Assembly (NCBI RefSeq): GCF_000718635.1
Contig: NZ_JOBF01000013.1
Coordinates: forward strand, 1 to 64,000
DNA from: Streptomyces varsoviensis
Lineage (GTDB): Bacteria > Actinomycetota > Actinomycetes > Streptomycetales > Streptomycetaceae
Length of the DNA stretch: 64,000 nucleotides
Direction of reading: 5' to 3'
The position numbers and the translations under genes were made by a program. A model generated the notes under the pieces. It ran no database searches. It was given only the letters and a program-made list of their open reading frames with translations, and had not been told where the DNA came from. Below are positions 26,207 to 33,516 of this stretch, in pieces (the stretch's first letter is position 1; each line of letters opens with the position of its first letter).

Positions 26207-26228
26207 AACTTAGACGCAGTCTAAAGTT
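26207..26228 (-). promoter_or_regulatory. FUR-superfamily-like operator
   Basis: The core TTAGACGCAGTCTAA (26210-26224) is a perfect palindrome, extended by AAC and AGTT arms. Its form resembles sites for PerR/FurA-type regulators. It sits just upstream of the small hypothetical gene and controls nothing else nearby, since the gene on its other side ends here. Confidence 0.6.
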
Positions 26229-26286
26229 GTCCCGCTTACACGGACTGCGGTGACGGACCCCGTCCGTACTGCCGTGACGGCGCCTG

Positions 26287-27498
26287 TCAGTACTGCCCGT
26301 AGCCGTCCAGGAACTCGCCGATCCGCGTCACCGCGTCCGTCAGGTCCTCCTTGGCGGGCAGCGTCACCAGCCGGAAGTGGTCCGGCTCCGGCCAGTTGAA
26401 CCCCGTACCGTGCACGATCATGATCTTCTCGGCCCGGAGCAGGTCGAGGACCATCTGCCGGTCGTCCTTGATCTTGTAGACCTTGGGGTCGAGCCGGGGG
26501 AAGGCGTACAGCGCGCCCTTCGGCTTCACGCAGGTCACGCCCGGAATCCGGGTCAGCAGCTCGTACGCCGTGTCGCGCTGCTCCAGCAGCCGGCCGCCCG
26601 GCCGCACCAGGTCGTCGATCGACTGCCGCCCGTTGAGCGCGGTCGCCACCGCGTGCTGCACGGGCATATTGGCGCACAGCCGCATATTGGCCAGGATCGT
26701 CAGGCCCTCGATATAGCTGGAGGCGTGCGCCTTGGGGCCGCAGACGGCCATCCAGCCCGCGCGGTACCCGGCGACCCGGTAGTTCTTGGAGAGCCCGTTG
26801 AACGTCAGGGTCAGCAGGTCCGGGGCGATGGCGGCGGTCGGGGTGTGCGTGACGCCGTCGTAGACGATCCGGTCGTAGATCTCGTCCGAGCAGACGATCA
26901 GGTGGTGGCGGCGGGCGATCTCGGTGATGCCGCGCAGCAGCTCGTCGTCGTAGACCGCGCCCGTGGGGTTGTTCGGGTTGATGACGACGATGGCCTTGGT
27001 GCGGTCGGTGATCTTGCGCTCGATGTCCGCGAGGTCCGGCATCCAGTCCGCCTGCTCGTCGCAGCGGTAGTGCACGGCCGTGCCGCCCGCCAGCGAGACC
27101 GAGGCCGTCCACAGCGGGTAGTCCGGCGCGGGCACCAGCACCTCGTCGCCGTCGTCCAGCAGCGCCTGCATCGACATCTGGATCAGCTCGGAGACGCCGT
27201 TGCCGAGGTAGATGTCCTCGACGGACAGCTCGACGCCCTTGGTCTGGTAGTGCTGCATCACCGCGCGGCGCGCGGACAGCAGCCCCTTGGCGTCGCCGTA
27301 GCCGTGCGCGTCGCCGAGCGAACGCAGCATGTCCTCAAGGATCTCGGGCGGGCACTCGAAGCCGAAGACCGCCGGGTTGCCGGTGTTGAGCTTGAGGATG
27401 CGGTGTCCTGCTGCCTCCAGCCGCATTGCCTCCTCAAGGACCGGACCGCGGATCTCGTAGCAGACATTGGCGAGTTTCGTTGACTGGATCACCTGCAT
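26287..27498 (-). CDS. PLP-dependent class I aminotransferase (AlaA-like)
   Basis: A 403-residue fold type I aminotransferase close to E. coli AlaA (glutamate-pyruvate). Seen: LNTGNPAVFGFECPPEILEDM at the N-terminal arm, the YGDAKGLLSARRAV turn, NPNNPTGAVY at 175-183, SDEIYDRIVYDG with the cofactor Asp, and the Schiff-base lysine Lys238 in FNGLSKNYRVAGYRAGWM. The arginine that binds the substrate carboxylate is in FRLVTLP near the end. ATG 27498 (MQVIQSTKLANVCYEIRG) matches the family start; an in-frame ATG at 27561 is not used. Likely makes alanine or transaminates other small amino acids. Confidence 0.92.
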   Translation of the reverse strand: MQVIQSTKLANVCYEIRGPVLEEAMRLEAAGHRILKLNTGNPAVFGFECPPEILEDMLRSLGDAHGYGDAKGLLSARRAVMQHYQTKGVELSVEDIYLGNGVSELIQMSMQALLDDGDEVLVPAPDYPLWTASVSLAGGTAVHYRCDEQADWMPDLADIERKITDRTKAIVVINPNNPTGAVYDDELLRGITEIARRHHLIVCSDEIYDRIVYDGVTHTPTAAIAPDLLTLTFNGLSKNYRVAGYRAGWMAVCGPKAHASSYIEGLTILANMRLCANMPVQHAVATALNGRQSIDDLVRPGGRLLEQRDTAYELLTRIPGVTCVKPKGALYAFPRLDPKVYKIKDDRQMVLDLLRAEKIMIVHGTGFNWPEPDHFRLVTLPAKEDLTDAVTRIGEFLDGYGQY

Positions 27499-27597
27499 GA
27501 CGGCCACCATACGGCCGGGGTCACGGGGCCCGCCCCTCGATATCCCGGTGAGCGGGATCACGGCGGGAGGGCGAGGGGAGGGGCCCGTGGGGCGTTC

Positions 27598-29214
27598 TCA
27601 GTCGGCCGGCGCCCGCCGGACCGTACGGCCCGCCAGCACGTCCGTACGGCGTCCGTCTTCCATCACAAAGCGCCCATTGATCAACACATACGGAATACCG
27701 ACCGGAAGGGTCCTCGGGGCTTCGAAAGTGGAGCCGGCGGCGACCTCGTCCGGATCGAAGAGAACAAGATCGGCGCGGTATCCGGTCCGTACCAACCCTC
27801 GGTCGGCCAGCTTCAGCCGCGCCGCGGGACGGGACGTGAGATGCGCCACGCACTCCTCCAGAGAGAGCACACCCAGCTCGCGCACGTACCGCCCCAAGTA
27901 CTGCGGGAAGGTCCCGTACGCGCGCGGATGCGGCTTGTCGCCCTGGAGGATGCCGTCGCTGCCGCCGGTGTGCACCCGGTGCCGCATGATCTGCCGCACG
28001 TTCTCCTCATGGCCCACGTGCTGGAGGATCGTCGACCCGAGCCGGTCCTCGATCAGCACCCGGCGCGCCGTCTCCCACGGCGACTCGCCGCGCTCGGCGG
28101 CGCTGCGCGCGACGGTCCTGCCCACATACCCGGCGAGCGCGGGGTCAAAGACCCCGGAGATCTCGATGGCGTCCCACTCGATCGGCACCCCGTGGCAGCC
28201 GTCCGCGCCCTCGACCTCCATGGCGTACCGGATGCGCTCGGCCACGGCGTCGTCCCGCAGCCGCGCCAGGATCGCCTCCGGGCCGCCCTCGCTCGCCCAG
28301 CTCGGCAGCATCGCGACGAGCGTGGTGCAGCCGGGGGTGTACGGATAGGTGTCGAGCGAGATGTCGGCGCCGCCGTCCAGCGCGGCGTCCAGCAGCGCCA
28401 GCAGCTCGGGGGCGCGGCCCTCGTTCACGCCGAAGTTCATGGTGGCGTGGGCCAGGTGCAGCGGGCAGCGGGCCTCGCGGGTGAGGTCCACCATCTCCGC
28501 GTACGCCTGGAGCGCCCCGGCCCCGTACGAGCGGTGGTGCGGGCAGTAGTAGCCGCCGTACTCGCCCACCACCCGGCACAGCTCGGTCAGCTCAGCGTCC
28601 GAGGCGTACATGCCCGGCGTGTAGGTGAGCCCCGACGACATCCCGACCGCGCCCTGGGCCATGCCCTCCGCGACCAGTTCCCTCATCCGCTCCGTCTCGG
28701 CGGGCGTGGCGGGCCGGTCGTCCCAGCCGAGCGCCAGCATCCGCACCGTCCCCTGGGGGATGAGGTACGCGGCGTTGACGGCGATGCCCTCGCCGCCGAA
28801 GCCGTGGTCGAGGCGGTCGAGGTACTCGCCGACGCTCCGCCAGGAGAAGTCGATGTCACAGCCGTCGCCGTTCCACCCCGTGATCTGCGCGCGCACCTCG
28901 GCGAGGGTGCGGTCGTCGACGGGCGCGTACGACAGGCCGTCCTGCCCGATGACCTCCAGGGTGACGCCCTGCGCGGCCTTCGCCTCATGGGCGGGGTCGC
29001 GCAGCAGCGCCAGGTCGCTGTGCGCGTGCATGTCGATGAAGCCGGGGGCCAGGGCCAGGCCGCCGGCGTCCAGGACGCGGCGGGCGGTGGGCCGCTCGCC
29101 GTCGCCCTCGCGCACGACGGCGGCGATCCGGCCGTCGTCCACGGCCACGTCCGCCCGGAACGAAGCGCCGCCGGAGCCGTCGATGACCCGGACGTCGCGG
29201 ATGACCAAGTCCAT
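27598..29214 (-). CDS. N-acyl-D-amino-acid deacylase (D-aminoacylase)
   Basis: Amidohydrolase-superfamily enzyme that releases D-amino acids from N-acyl forms. The 538-residue protein has the first metal pair HAH at 63-65 in PGFIDMHAHSD, the D-aminoacylase-specific block GMSSGLTYTPGMYASDAELTELCRVVGEYGGYYCPHHRSY, a later HATMNF, and GSDGILQGDKPHPRAYGTFPQYLGRYVRE with the catalytic Asp. The C-terminal beta-sandwich ends in typical RADLVLFDPDEV..PVGIPYVLINGR. It runs with the PLP deaminase gene upstream on the same strand, which would take the freed D-amino acid further. Confidence 0.92.
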   Translation of the reverse strand: MDLVIRDVRVIDGSGGASFRADVAVDDGRIAAVVREGDGERPTARRVLDAGGLALAPGFIDMHAHSDLALLRDPAHEAKAAQGVTLEVIGQDGLSYAPVDDRTLAEVRAQITGWNGDGCDIDFSWRSVGEYLDRLDHGFGGEGIAVNAAYLIPQGTVRMLALGWDDRPATPAETERMRELVAEGMAQGAVGMSSGLTYTPGMYASDAELTELCRVVGEYGGYYCPHHRSYGAGALQAYAEMVDLTREARCPLHLAHATMNFGVNEGRAPELLALLDAALDGGADISLDTYPYTPGCTTLVAMLPSWASEGGPEAILARLRDDAVAERIRYAMEVEGADGCHGVPIEWDAIEISGVFDPALAGYVGRTVARSAAERGESPWETARRVLIEDRLGSTILQHVGHEENVRQIMRHRVHTGGSDGILQGDKPHPRAYGTFPQYLGRYVRELGVLSLEECVAHLTSRPAARLKLADRGLVRTGYRADLVLFDPDEVAAGSTFEAPRTLPVGIPYVLINGRFVMEDGRRTDVLAGRTVRRAPAD

Positions 29215-29232
29215 GGCCGGTCCTCTCGGAAA

Positions 29233-29380
29233 AGGTGCGGATCGGAAAGGTGCGGATCGGAAAACGCACGGATCAGAACGTGCGGATCAGAAAACGCACG
29301 GATCAGAAGGTGTGGATCAGAAAACGTGCGGGTCGGAGAACGCGCGGGTCAAAGAACGTGCGGACCGATCAGAAGAAGGT
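29233..29380. repeat. Nine-copy 14-16 bp tandem repeat between two catabolic genes
   Basis: Units near GGTGCGGATCAGAAAA (variants CGCACGGATCAGAA, CGTGCGGATCAGAAAA) are repeated about nine times from the start codon region of the deacylase to the stop codon of the deaminase; the last unit includes that stop. There are no unique spacers, so it is not CRISPR. Such an array in an operon gap may alter coupling between the two genes. Confidence 0.8.
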
Positions 29381-30649
29381 GCGGACGTAGTCGACGACCG
29401 TGCCGTCCGCCTCGACCAGCGGAATCATCTGCCATTTGTCGAAGGACGTGCAGGGGTGCGACAGGCCCATTCCGATCCAGTCGCCCACCTCCAGCTCCAC
29501 GCCCTCGGCGACGCGCAGCCAGCCGTGCTGGTCGGACAGGGCGGCGACCTCGATGCCGGTCGCGGGCCGCTGCGCGCCGTCCCGCGCGGACCGTACGACC
29601 TGCGGCTCGGGCAGGTCGAGGTCGTACGCCGCGTCCCGCTTGCCCGCGTTGACGAACGCCTGGCCCGGCTCGGGGCGCGAGACGACCTGCGCCCACAGGC
29701 GGAACGCGGGGTGCAGCGCGCCCTCCTCGGGCACCCGGTTGAAGGGCGTCACAGCGCGGTAGCGGCCGTCGTCGTGCGAGATGTACGCGCCGGAGCGCAG
29801 CACCTTGAGCGCGGGCGCGGACAGCTCCGGCAGCTCGGCGAAGACATCGGCGACCGCGTCGAACCAGGCGCTGCCGCCCGCGCTCACGACGATCTGGTCC
29901 AGGCCGGCGAAGCGGCCCGCCTTGTCGAACTCGACGGCCAGCGCGGTCAGCCGGCGCAGCCACGCCCGTACGGTCTCGCCGTCCGCGGCCGGAACCTCGC
30001 CCTCGTAGCCGGCGACGCCGACCAGGCGCAGGGTGGTGGTGGCGGCGACCGCGTCGGCGATGGCGGCGCACTCGGCCTCCGTACGCGCCCCGGTGCGCGC
30101 GCCGTCGCCCGCGCCCAGCTCGACCACGACGTCCAGGCGGCGGGCGGCGCCCGCGGCGGTCAGCGCCTGGTCCATCAGCTCGACGCCGCGCGGCGAGTCG
30201 ACGTAGCAGATGATCTCGAAGTCCGGGTCGGCGTCGAGTTCGCCCGCGAGCCAGCGCAGCGCGGCGGCGTCCACCAGTTCGTTGGCGAGGAAGAGCCGCT
30301 TCAGGCCGAAGGCGCGGCAGACGCGGATCTGGGCGGGGACGGCGACGGTGATGCCCCACGCGCCGTGTTCGAGCTGGCGCTCGAAGAGCTGGGGGGCCAT
30401 GGAGGTCTTGCCGTGCGGGGCGAAGACCAGCCCGTGCCGGGCGGAGTAACGCTCCATCAGGGCGAGGTTGTGCTCCAGGGCCTCGGCGGAGAGGGCCAGC
30501 ACGGGGGTGGTGAACCCGCCGTCGAACAGCGAGCGGCGCTCGGCGGCGAGGGCCTCGACCGTGGCGCCCTCGGCGTCCGGGGGCAGGGCCTTGAAGCGGT
30601 GGTCTACGCGGTCCTGGGCCAGGCGAGCGAGAGCGCTGTCGGCGGCCAT
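29369..30649 (-). CDS. PLP-dependent amino acid deaminase (D-serine/D-threonine dehydratase-like)
   Basis: A 426-residue fold type III PLP enzyme related to alanine racemase N-terminal domains and zinc-dependent D-serine dehydratase. The Schiff-base lysine is Lys81 in VFAPHGKTSMAP; the phosphate-binding region is in VVSAGGSAWFD; and the C-terminal domain ends with HPCTSFDKWQMIPLV, whose His-x-Cys pair matches the zinc ligands of D-serine dehydratase. Expected reaction: beta-elimination of a D-amino acid to a 2-oxo acid and ammonia through an enamine. ATG 30649 has GGGAGG upstream. Divergent from the kinase-IclR-RidA-GntP genes. Confidence 0.88.
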   Translation of the reverse strand: MAADSALARLAQDRVDHRFKALPPDAEGATVEALAAERRSLFDGGFTTPVLALSAEALEHNLALMERYSARHGLVFAPHGKTSMAPQLFERQLEHGAWGITVAVPAQIRVCRAFGLKRLFLANELVDAAALRWLAGELDADPDFEIICYVDSPRGVELMDQALTAAGAARRLDVVVELGAGDGARTGARTEAECAAIADAVAATTTLRLVGVAGYEGEVPAADGETVRAWLRRLTALAVEFDKAGRFAGLDQIVVSAGGSAWFDAVADVFAELPELSAPALKVLRSGAYISHDDGRYRAVTPFNRVPEEGALHPAFRLWAQVVSRPEPGQAFVNAGKRDAAYDLDLPEPQVVRSARDGAQRPATGIEVAALSDQHGWLRVAEGVELEVGDWIGMGLSHPCTSFDKWQMIPLVEADGTVVDYVRTFF

Positions 30650-30670
30650 GGAGCCTCCCGTGGAAAGTTG

Positions 30671-30706
30671 TGTTGCATTACGTGCAACAGCCATTGCGTA
30701 TAACGC
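30671..30706. promoter_or_regulatory. Two dyads in the divergent promoter (candidate IclR sites)
   Basis: TGTTGCA (30671-30677) and TGCAACA (30683-30689) form a perfect inverted repeat with a five-base centre. Seven bases on, GCGT-ATA-ACGC (30696-30706) is a second dyad. Both lie between the deaminase and kinase genes, where the IclR regulator encoded in the locus would be expected to bind. Confidence 0.62.
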
Positions 30707-30842
30707 TTACTGCTGTTTAACATCCCGGCAAGCAGGAGGTCAACGGTGTGCATCACGTCAACGCGGCACACCACGCAGCCGACCCCGGCCCGCCGGCCCG
30801 CCCGGCATCCGACGCCACAGGACCCGAGGAGCGAGACAGATC

Positions 30843-32000
30843 GTGACCGCAGCCCCGAGCAGTCCGGACACCGACGTCGTATGCCTCGGCGAATCCATGG
30901 TCACCTTCCGCCCCGCCACCCCGGGGCCCCTCGCCGACGTGCCCTCCTTCGACCGCGGCATCGGCGGCGCGGAGTCCAACGTCGCCTGCTCCCTCGCCCG
31001 CACCGGCCACACCGCCCGCTGGATCAGCCGCGTCGGCACCGACGGCTTCGGCGCCCACCTCGTCACCACCATCGCCGCCACCGGCGTCGACACCGCCTCC
31101 GTCCAGTACGACCCGCACCGCCCCACCGGAATCTACTTCCGCACGGCGGGAGAGCGGGCCGTATCGGCGGACCCGGGCGCATCGGCCGCATCGGTCGTAA
31201 CTGCTGTATCGACTGCACCCGCCACCGCGTCGACCGCTCCGGAGGCCGCCGTCGAGCCCGTCTCCGAAGTCGTCTACTACCGCGCCGGGTCCGCCGCCTC
31301 CGCCATGTCCCCGGACCTCATCCCCCGCGAACAGGCCTGGTCCGGCCGCGTCCTGCACCTCACCGGCATCACCGCCGCCCTCTCCGACGACTGCCGCGCC
31401 CTGCTCCGCGCGCTCACCGCCCGCACGCCCGGCCGCCCCCTCGTCTCCTTCGACGTCAACTACCGCGTCGGCCTGTGGCACGGCGCGGCCGAGGGCCCCG
31501 CCGTTCTTCTCGACCTGGCCCGCGGCTGCGACCTCGTCTTCGTCGGCGAGGATGAGGCGGAGGCGGCCTGGGGGCTGCGCGGCGCCGACGCCGTACGGGC
31601 CGCCCTGCCCGAACCGGAGATCCTGATCGTCAAGCAGGGCGGCGCGGGCGCCACCGCGTACGCGCGTACCGACAGCGGCGCGGACGACGTCGTCCACGTC
31701 CCCGCCCTCTCCGTCGACGTCGTCGCCTCCGTCGGCGCCGGCGACGCCTTCGCCGCCGGCTTCCTCTCCGGAACGCTGCGCGGCCTGCCCATCGCGCGGC
31801 GGCTGCGCCACGGCCATCTGATGGCAGCCGCCGCGCTCACCGTCCCCGGCGACCTCGCCGCGCCGCCCGCCCGCCGCCTCGCCGACCGGCTGGCCGCGCT
31901 CGACGCCGACGCCTGGGGGAGACTGCGACTCGGCCCCGGCTGGGCGAACCCGCCGGCGGCCGAGGCCGAGACCGTACGGGTGGAGGAGCGCACCGCATGA
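30843..32000 (+). CDS. kdgK: PfkB-family sugar kinase, 2-dehydro-3-deoxygluconokinase-like
   Basis: A 385-residue ribokinase-fold kinase. Seen: the N-terminal substrate loop VVCLGESMVTFRPATPGPLADVPSFDRGIGGAESNVACSLARTG, RVGTDGFG, and the C-terminal PfkB signature with anion hole and catalytic base in VASVGAGDAFAAGFLSG. The start resembles KDG kinases. An Ala/Val/Thr-rich insert of about 30 residues (near 110-140) breaks the usual lid region and looks like slippage sequence. GTG 30843 has GAGGAG upstream. Why a sugar kinase sits with D-amino acid genes is unclear; it may act on a sugar-acid from the same GntP-fed diet. Confidence 0.82.
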   Translation: MTAAPSSPDTDVVCLGESMVTFRPATPGPLADVPSFDRGIGGAESNVACSLARTGHTARWISRVGTDGFGAHLVTTIAATGVDTASVQYDPHRPTGIYFRTAGERAVSADPGASAASVVTAVSTAPATASTAPEAAVEPVSEVVYYRAGSAASAMSPDLIPREQAWSGRVLHLTGITAALSDDCRALLRALTARTPGRPLVSFDVNYRVGLWHGAAEGPAVLLDLARGCDLVFVGEDEAEAAWGLRGADAVRAALPEPEILIVKQGGAGATAYARTDSGADDVVHVPALSVDVVASVGAGDAFAAGFLSGTLRGLPIARRLRHGHLMAAAALTVPGDLAAPPARRLADRLAALDADAWGRLRLGPGWANPPAAEAETVRVEERTA

Positions 32001-32194
32001 CCGAACGCACGACCAGGCACGCGACCGATGGCACGACCGGCCACGACGGCCCCGGACGAGGCACGGACCGGAACCGGAGCGGGTCCCGCCGCGCCGCCCA
32101 CGGAAACGGCGCCTCCCGCGGAAACGCCCACGGAAACGCCGCCTCCCGCGGCCGGGCCCCCCGCCCCCGGCGAGCCGCCCTGGGGGCGACATGA
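31997..32194 (+). CDS. Possible small coupled ORF between kdgK and iclR
   Basis: A 65-residue reading frame whose ATG overlaps the kinase stop (ATGA) and whose TGA overlaps the iclR ATG (again ATGA). The product would be very basic and Arg/Gly/His/Asn-rich with an internal duplication (AHGNGASRGN / AHGNAASRGR) from a direct DNA repeat of about 27 bases. Another frame here is also open (Pro/Thr-rich). The double overlap is striking but composition is unlike a folded protein; it may serve only to pass ribosomes on to iclR. Confidence 0.35.
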   Translation: MTERTTRHATDGTTGHDGPGRGTDRNRSGSRRAAHGNGASRGNAHGNAASRGRAPRPRRAALGAT

Positions 32195-32979
32195 GCCAGA
32201 CCGTCGACCGCGCCCTGTCCATCCTGCCGCTGCTGGCGGAGGGCCCCGCCAACCTCGAACAGGTCGCGAGCCGCCTCGGCGTGCACAAGTCCACCGCGCT
32301 GCGGCTACTGCGCACCCTGCATGAGCACGGCATCGTCTACCGCCAGCAGGACCAGCGCTACCGCCTCGGCGCCCGGCTCTTCGCCCTCGCCCAGGAAGCC
32401 GTCGAGAACCTCGACGTACGCGAGATCGCCCACCCGCACCTCGCCGAACTCAACGAGAAGTGCGGGCACACCGTGCACCTCGCGGTGTACGAGGAGAACG
32501 AGGTCCTCTACATCGACAAGGTCGAGAGCCGCTACCCGGTGCGGATGTACTCCCGCATCGGCAAGCCGGTCGCGATCACCGTCGCCGCCGTCGCCAAGCT
32601 GCTCCTCGCCGACCTGCCCGAGCCCGAGCGGCGCGCCGTCGCCGAACGGCTCGACTACCCCATGTACACGTCCCGTTCGACCCCCAACGCCGCCGCCTTC
32701 CTCAAGGAGCTGGCGACCGTACGCGAACAGGGCTGGGCCACCGACCTCGGCGGCCACGAGGAGTCCATCAACTGCATCGGGGCGCCCATCCGCGGCGCGG
32801 ACGGGCGGGCCGTCGCCGCGTGCTCGGTCTCGGCCCCGAACGTCGTCGTCACCGCGGACGAACTCCTCACCCTCCTCCCGCTGCTGCGCCGCACCGCCGG
32901 CGCCATCAGCGCGGAGTACTCGGGCACCGCGCACACCCCCGAGAAGCCCCACCCCTCCCAGAAAGAAGACCGATCATGA
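32191..32979 (+). CDS. IclR-family transcriptional regulator
   Basis: A 262-residue regulator. The winged helix is at 1-60 (MSQTVDRALSILPLLAEGPANLEQVASRLGVHKSTALRLLRTLHEHG), followed by the IclR effector domain (about 75-250) with GHTVHLAVYEENEVLYIDKVES and ESINCIGAPIRGADGRAVAACSVSAP. ATG 32191 is in the conserved position. ridA overlaps its stop (ATGA). Likely controls both arms of this locus via the dyads at 30671-30706. Confidence 0.9.
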   Translation: MSQTVDRALSILPLLAEGPANLEQVASRLGVHKSTALRLLRTLHEHGIVYRQQDQRYRLGARLFALAQEAVENLDVREIAHPHLAELNEKCGHTVHLAVYEENEVLYIDKVESRYPVRMYSRIGKPVAITVAAVAKLLLADLPEPERRAVAERLDYPMYTSRSTPNAAAFLKELATVREQGWATDLGGHEESINCIGAPIRGADGRAVAACSVSAPNVVVTADELLTLLPLLRRTAGAISAEYSGTAHTPEKPHPSQKEDRS

Positions 32980-33386
32980 GCGACAAGACCGCGATCACCC
33001 CGGCCACCCACACCACCCCGCCGGCCAAGTTCTCGCACGGCGTGCGCAAGGGGAACATCCTCCAGGTCGCCGGCCAGGTCGGGTTCAAGCCCGCCGTCGA
33101 GGGCGAGGCCCCCACCCCGGTCGGCCCCACCCTGCGCGAGCAGACCCTCCAGACGTTCGCCAACGTCAAGGCGATCCTCGAAGAGGGCGGCGCGAGCTGG
33201 GACGACGTCATGATGATGCGCGTCTACCTCACCGATGTCGCGCACTTCGCCGAGATGAACGAGATCTACAACGCGTACTTCGAGGCCGAGGGGCTGAAGG
33301 AGGCGCCGGCCGCCCGTACGACGGTGTACGTGGGTCTGCCCCCCGGCCTCCTCATCGAGATCGACGCCCTCGCCGTGCTCGGCTGA
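32976..33386 (+). CDS. ridA: RidA (YjgF/UK114) enamine/imine deaminase
   Basis: A 136-residue RidA-superfamily protein that hydrolyses 2-aminoacrylate and related enamines. Seen: the start PPAKFSHGVRKGNILQVAGQVG, the EQTLQTFANVKAILEEGGASWDDVMMMRVYLTDVAHFAEMNEIYNAYF core, and the C-terminal ARTTVYVGLPPGLLIEIDALAV with the arginine that binds the substrate carboxylate (Arg near 118) and the final Ile-Asp. It is coupled to iclR by ATGA. Its presence beside a PLP deaminase that makes enamines is a strong functional hint. Confidence 0.92.
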   Translation: MSDKTAITPATHTTPPAKFSHGVRKGNILQVAGQVGFKPAVEGEAPTPVGPTLREQTLQTFANVKAILEEGGASWDDVMMMRVYLTDVAHFAEMNEIYNAYFEAEGLKEAPAARTTVYVGLPPGLLIEIDALAVLG

Positions 33387-33434
33387 CCGCGGACGGACCG
33401 GCCATCGCCGCGTTAAAGCCGCACCCCCGTGTCA

Positions 33435-33470
33435 CGGCACGGCGCCCCGCACCGGCGGGGCGCCGTGCCG
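33435..33470 (+). terminator. Hairpin between ridA and gntP
   Basis: Perfect 16-bp stem (CGGCACGGCGCCCCGC at 33435-33450, complement at 33455-33470) with an ACCG loop. It ends 46 bases before the permease start, so it may terminate or attenuate transcription into it. Confidence 0.75.
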
Positions 33471-33516
33471 CGATCGCCCCTGCCCGGACATCCCTGACTG
33501 ACAACGGAGTCATCAC

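Noticed and set aside
29233..29380. CRISPR-like array
   Set aside because: Units are only 14-16 bases, directly tandem, without unique spacers and without cas genes.
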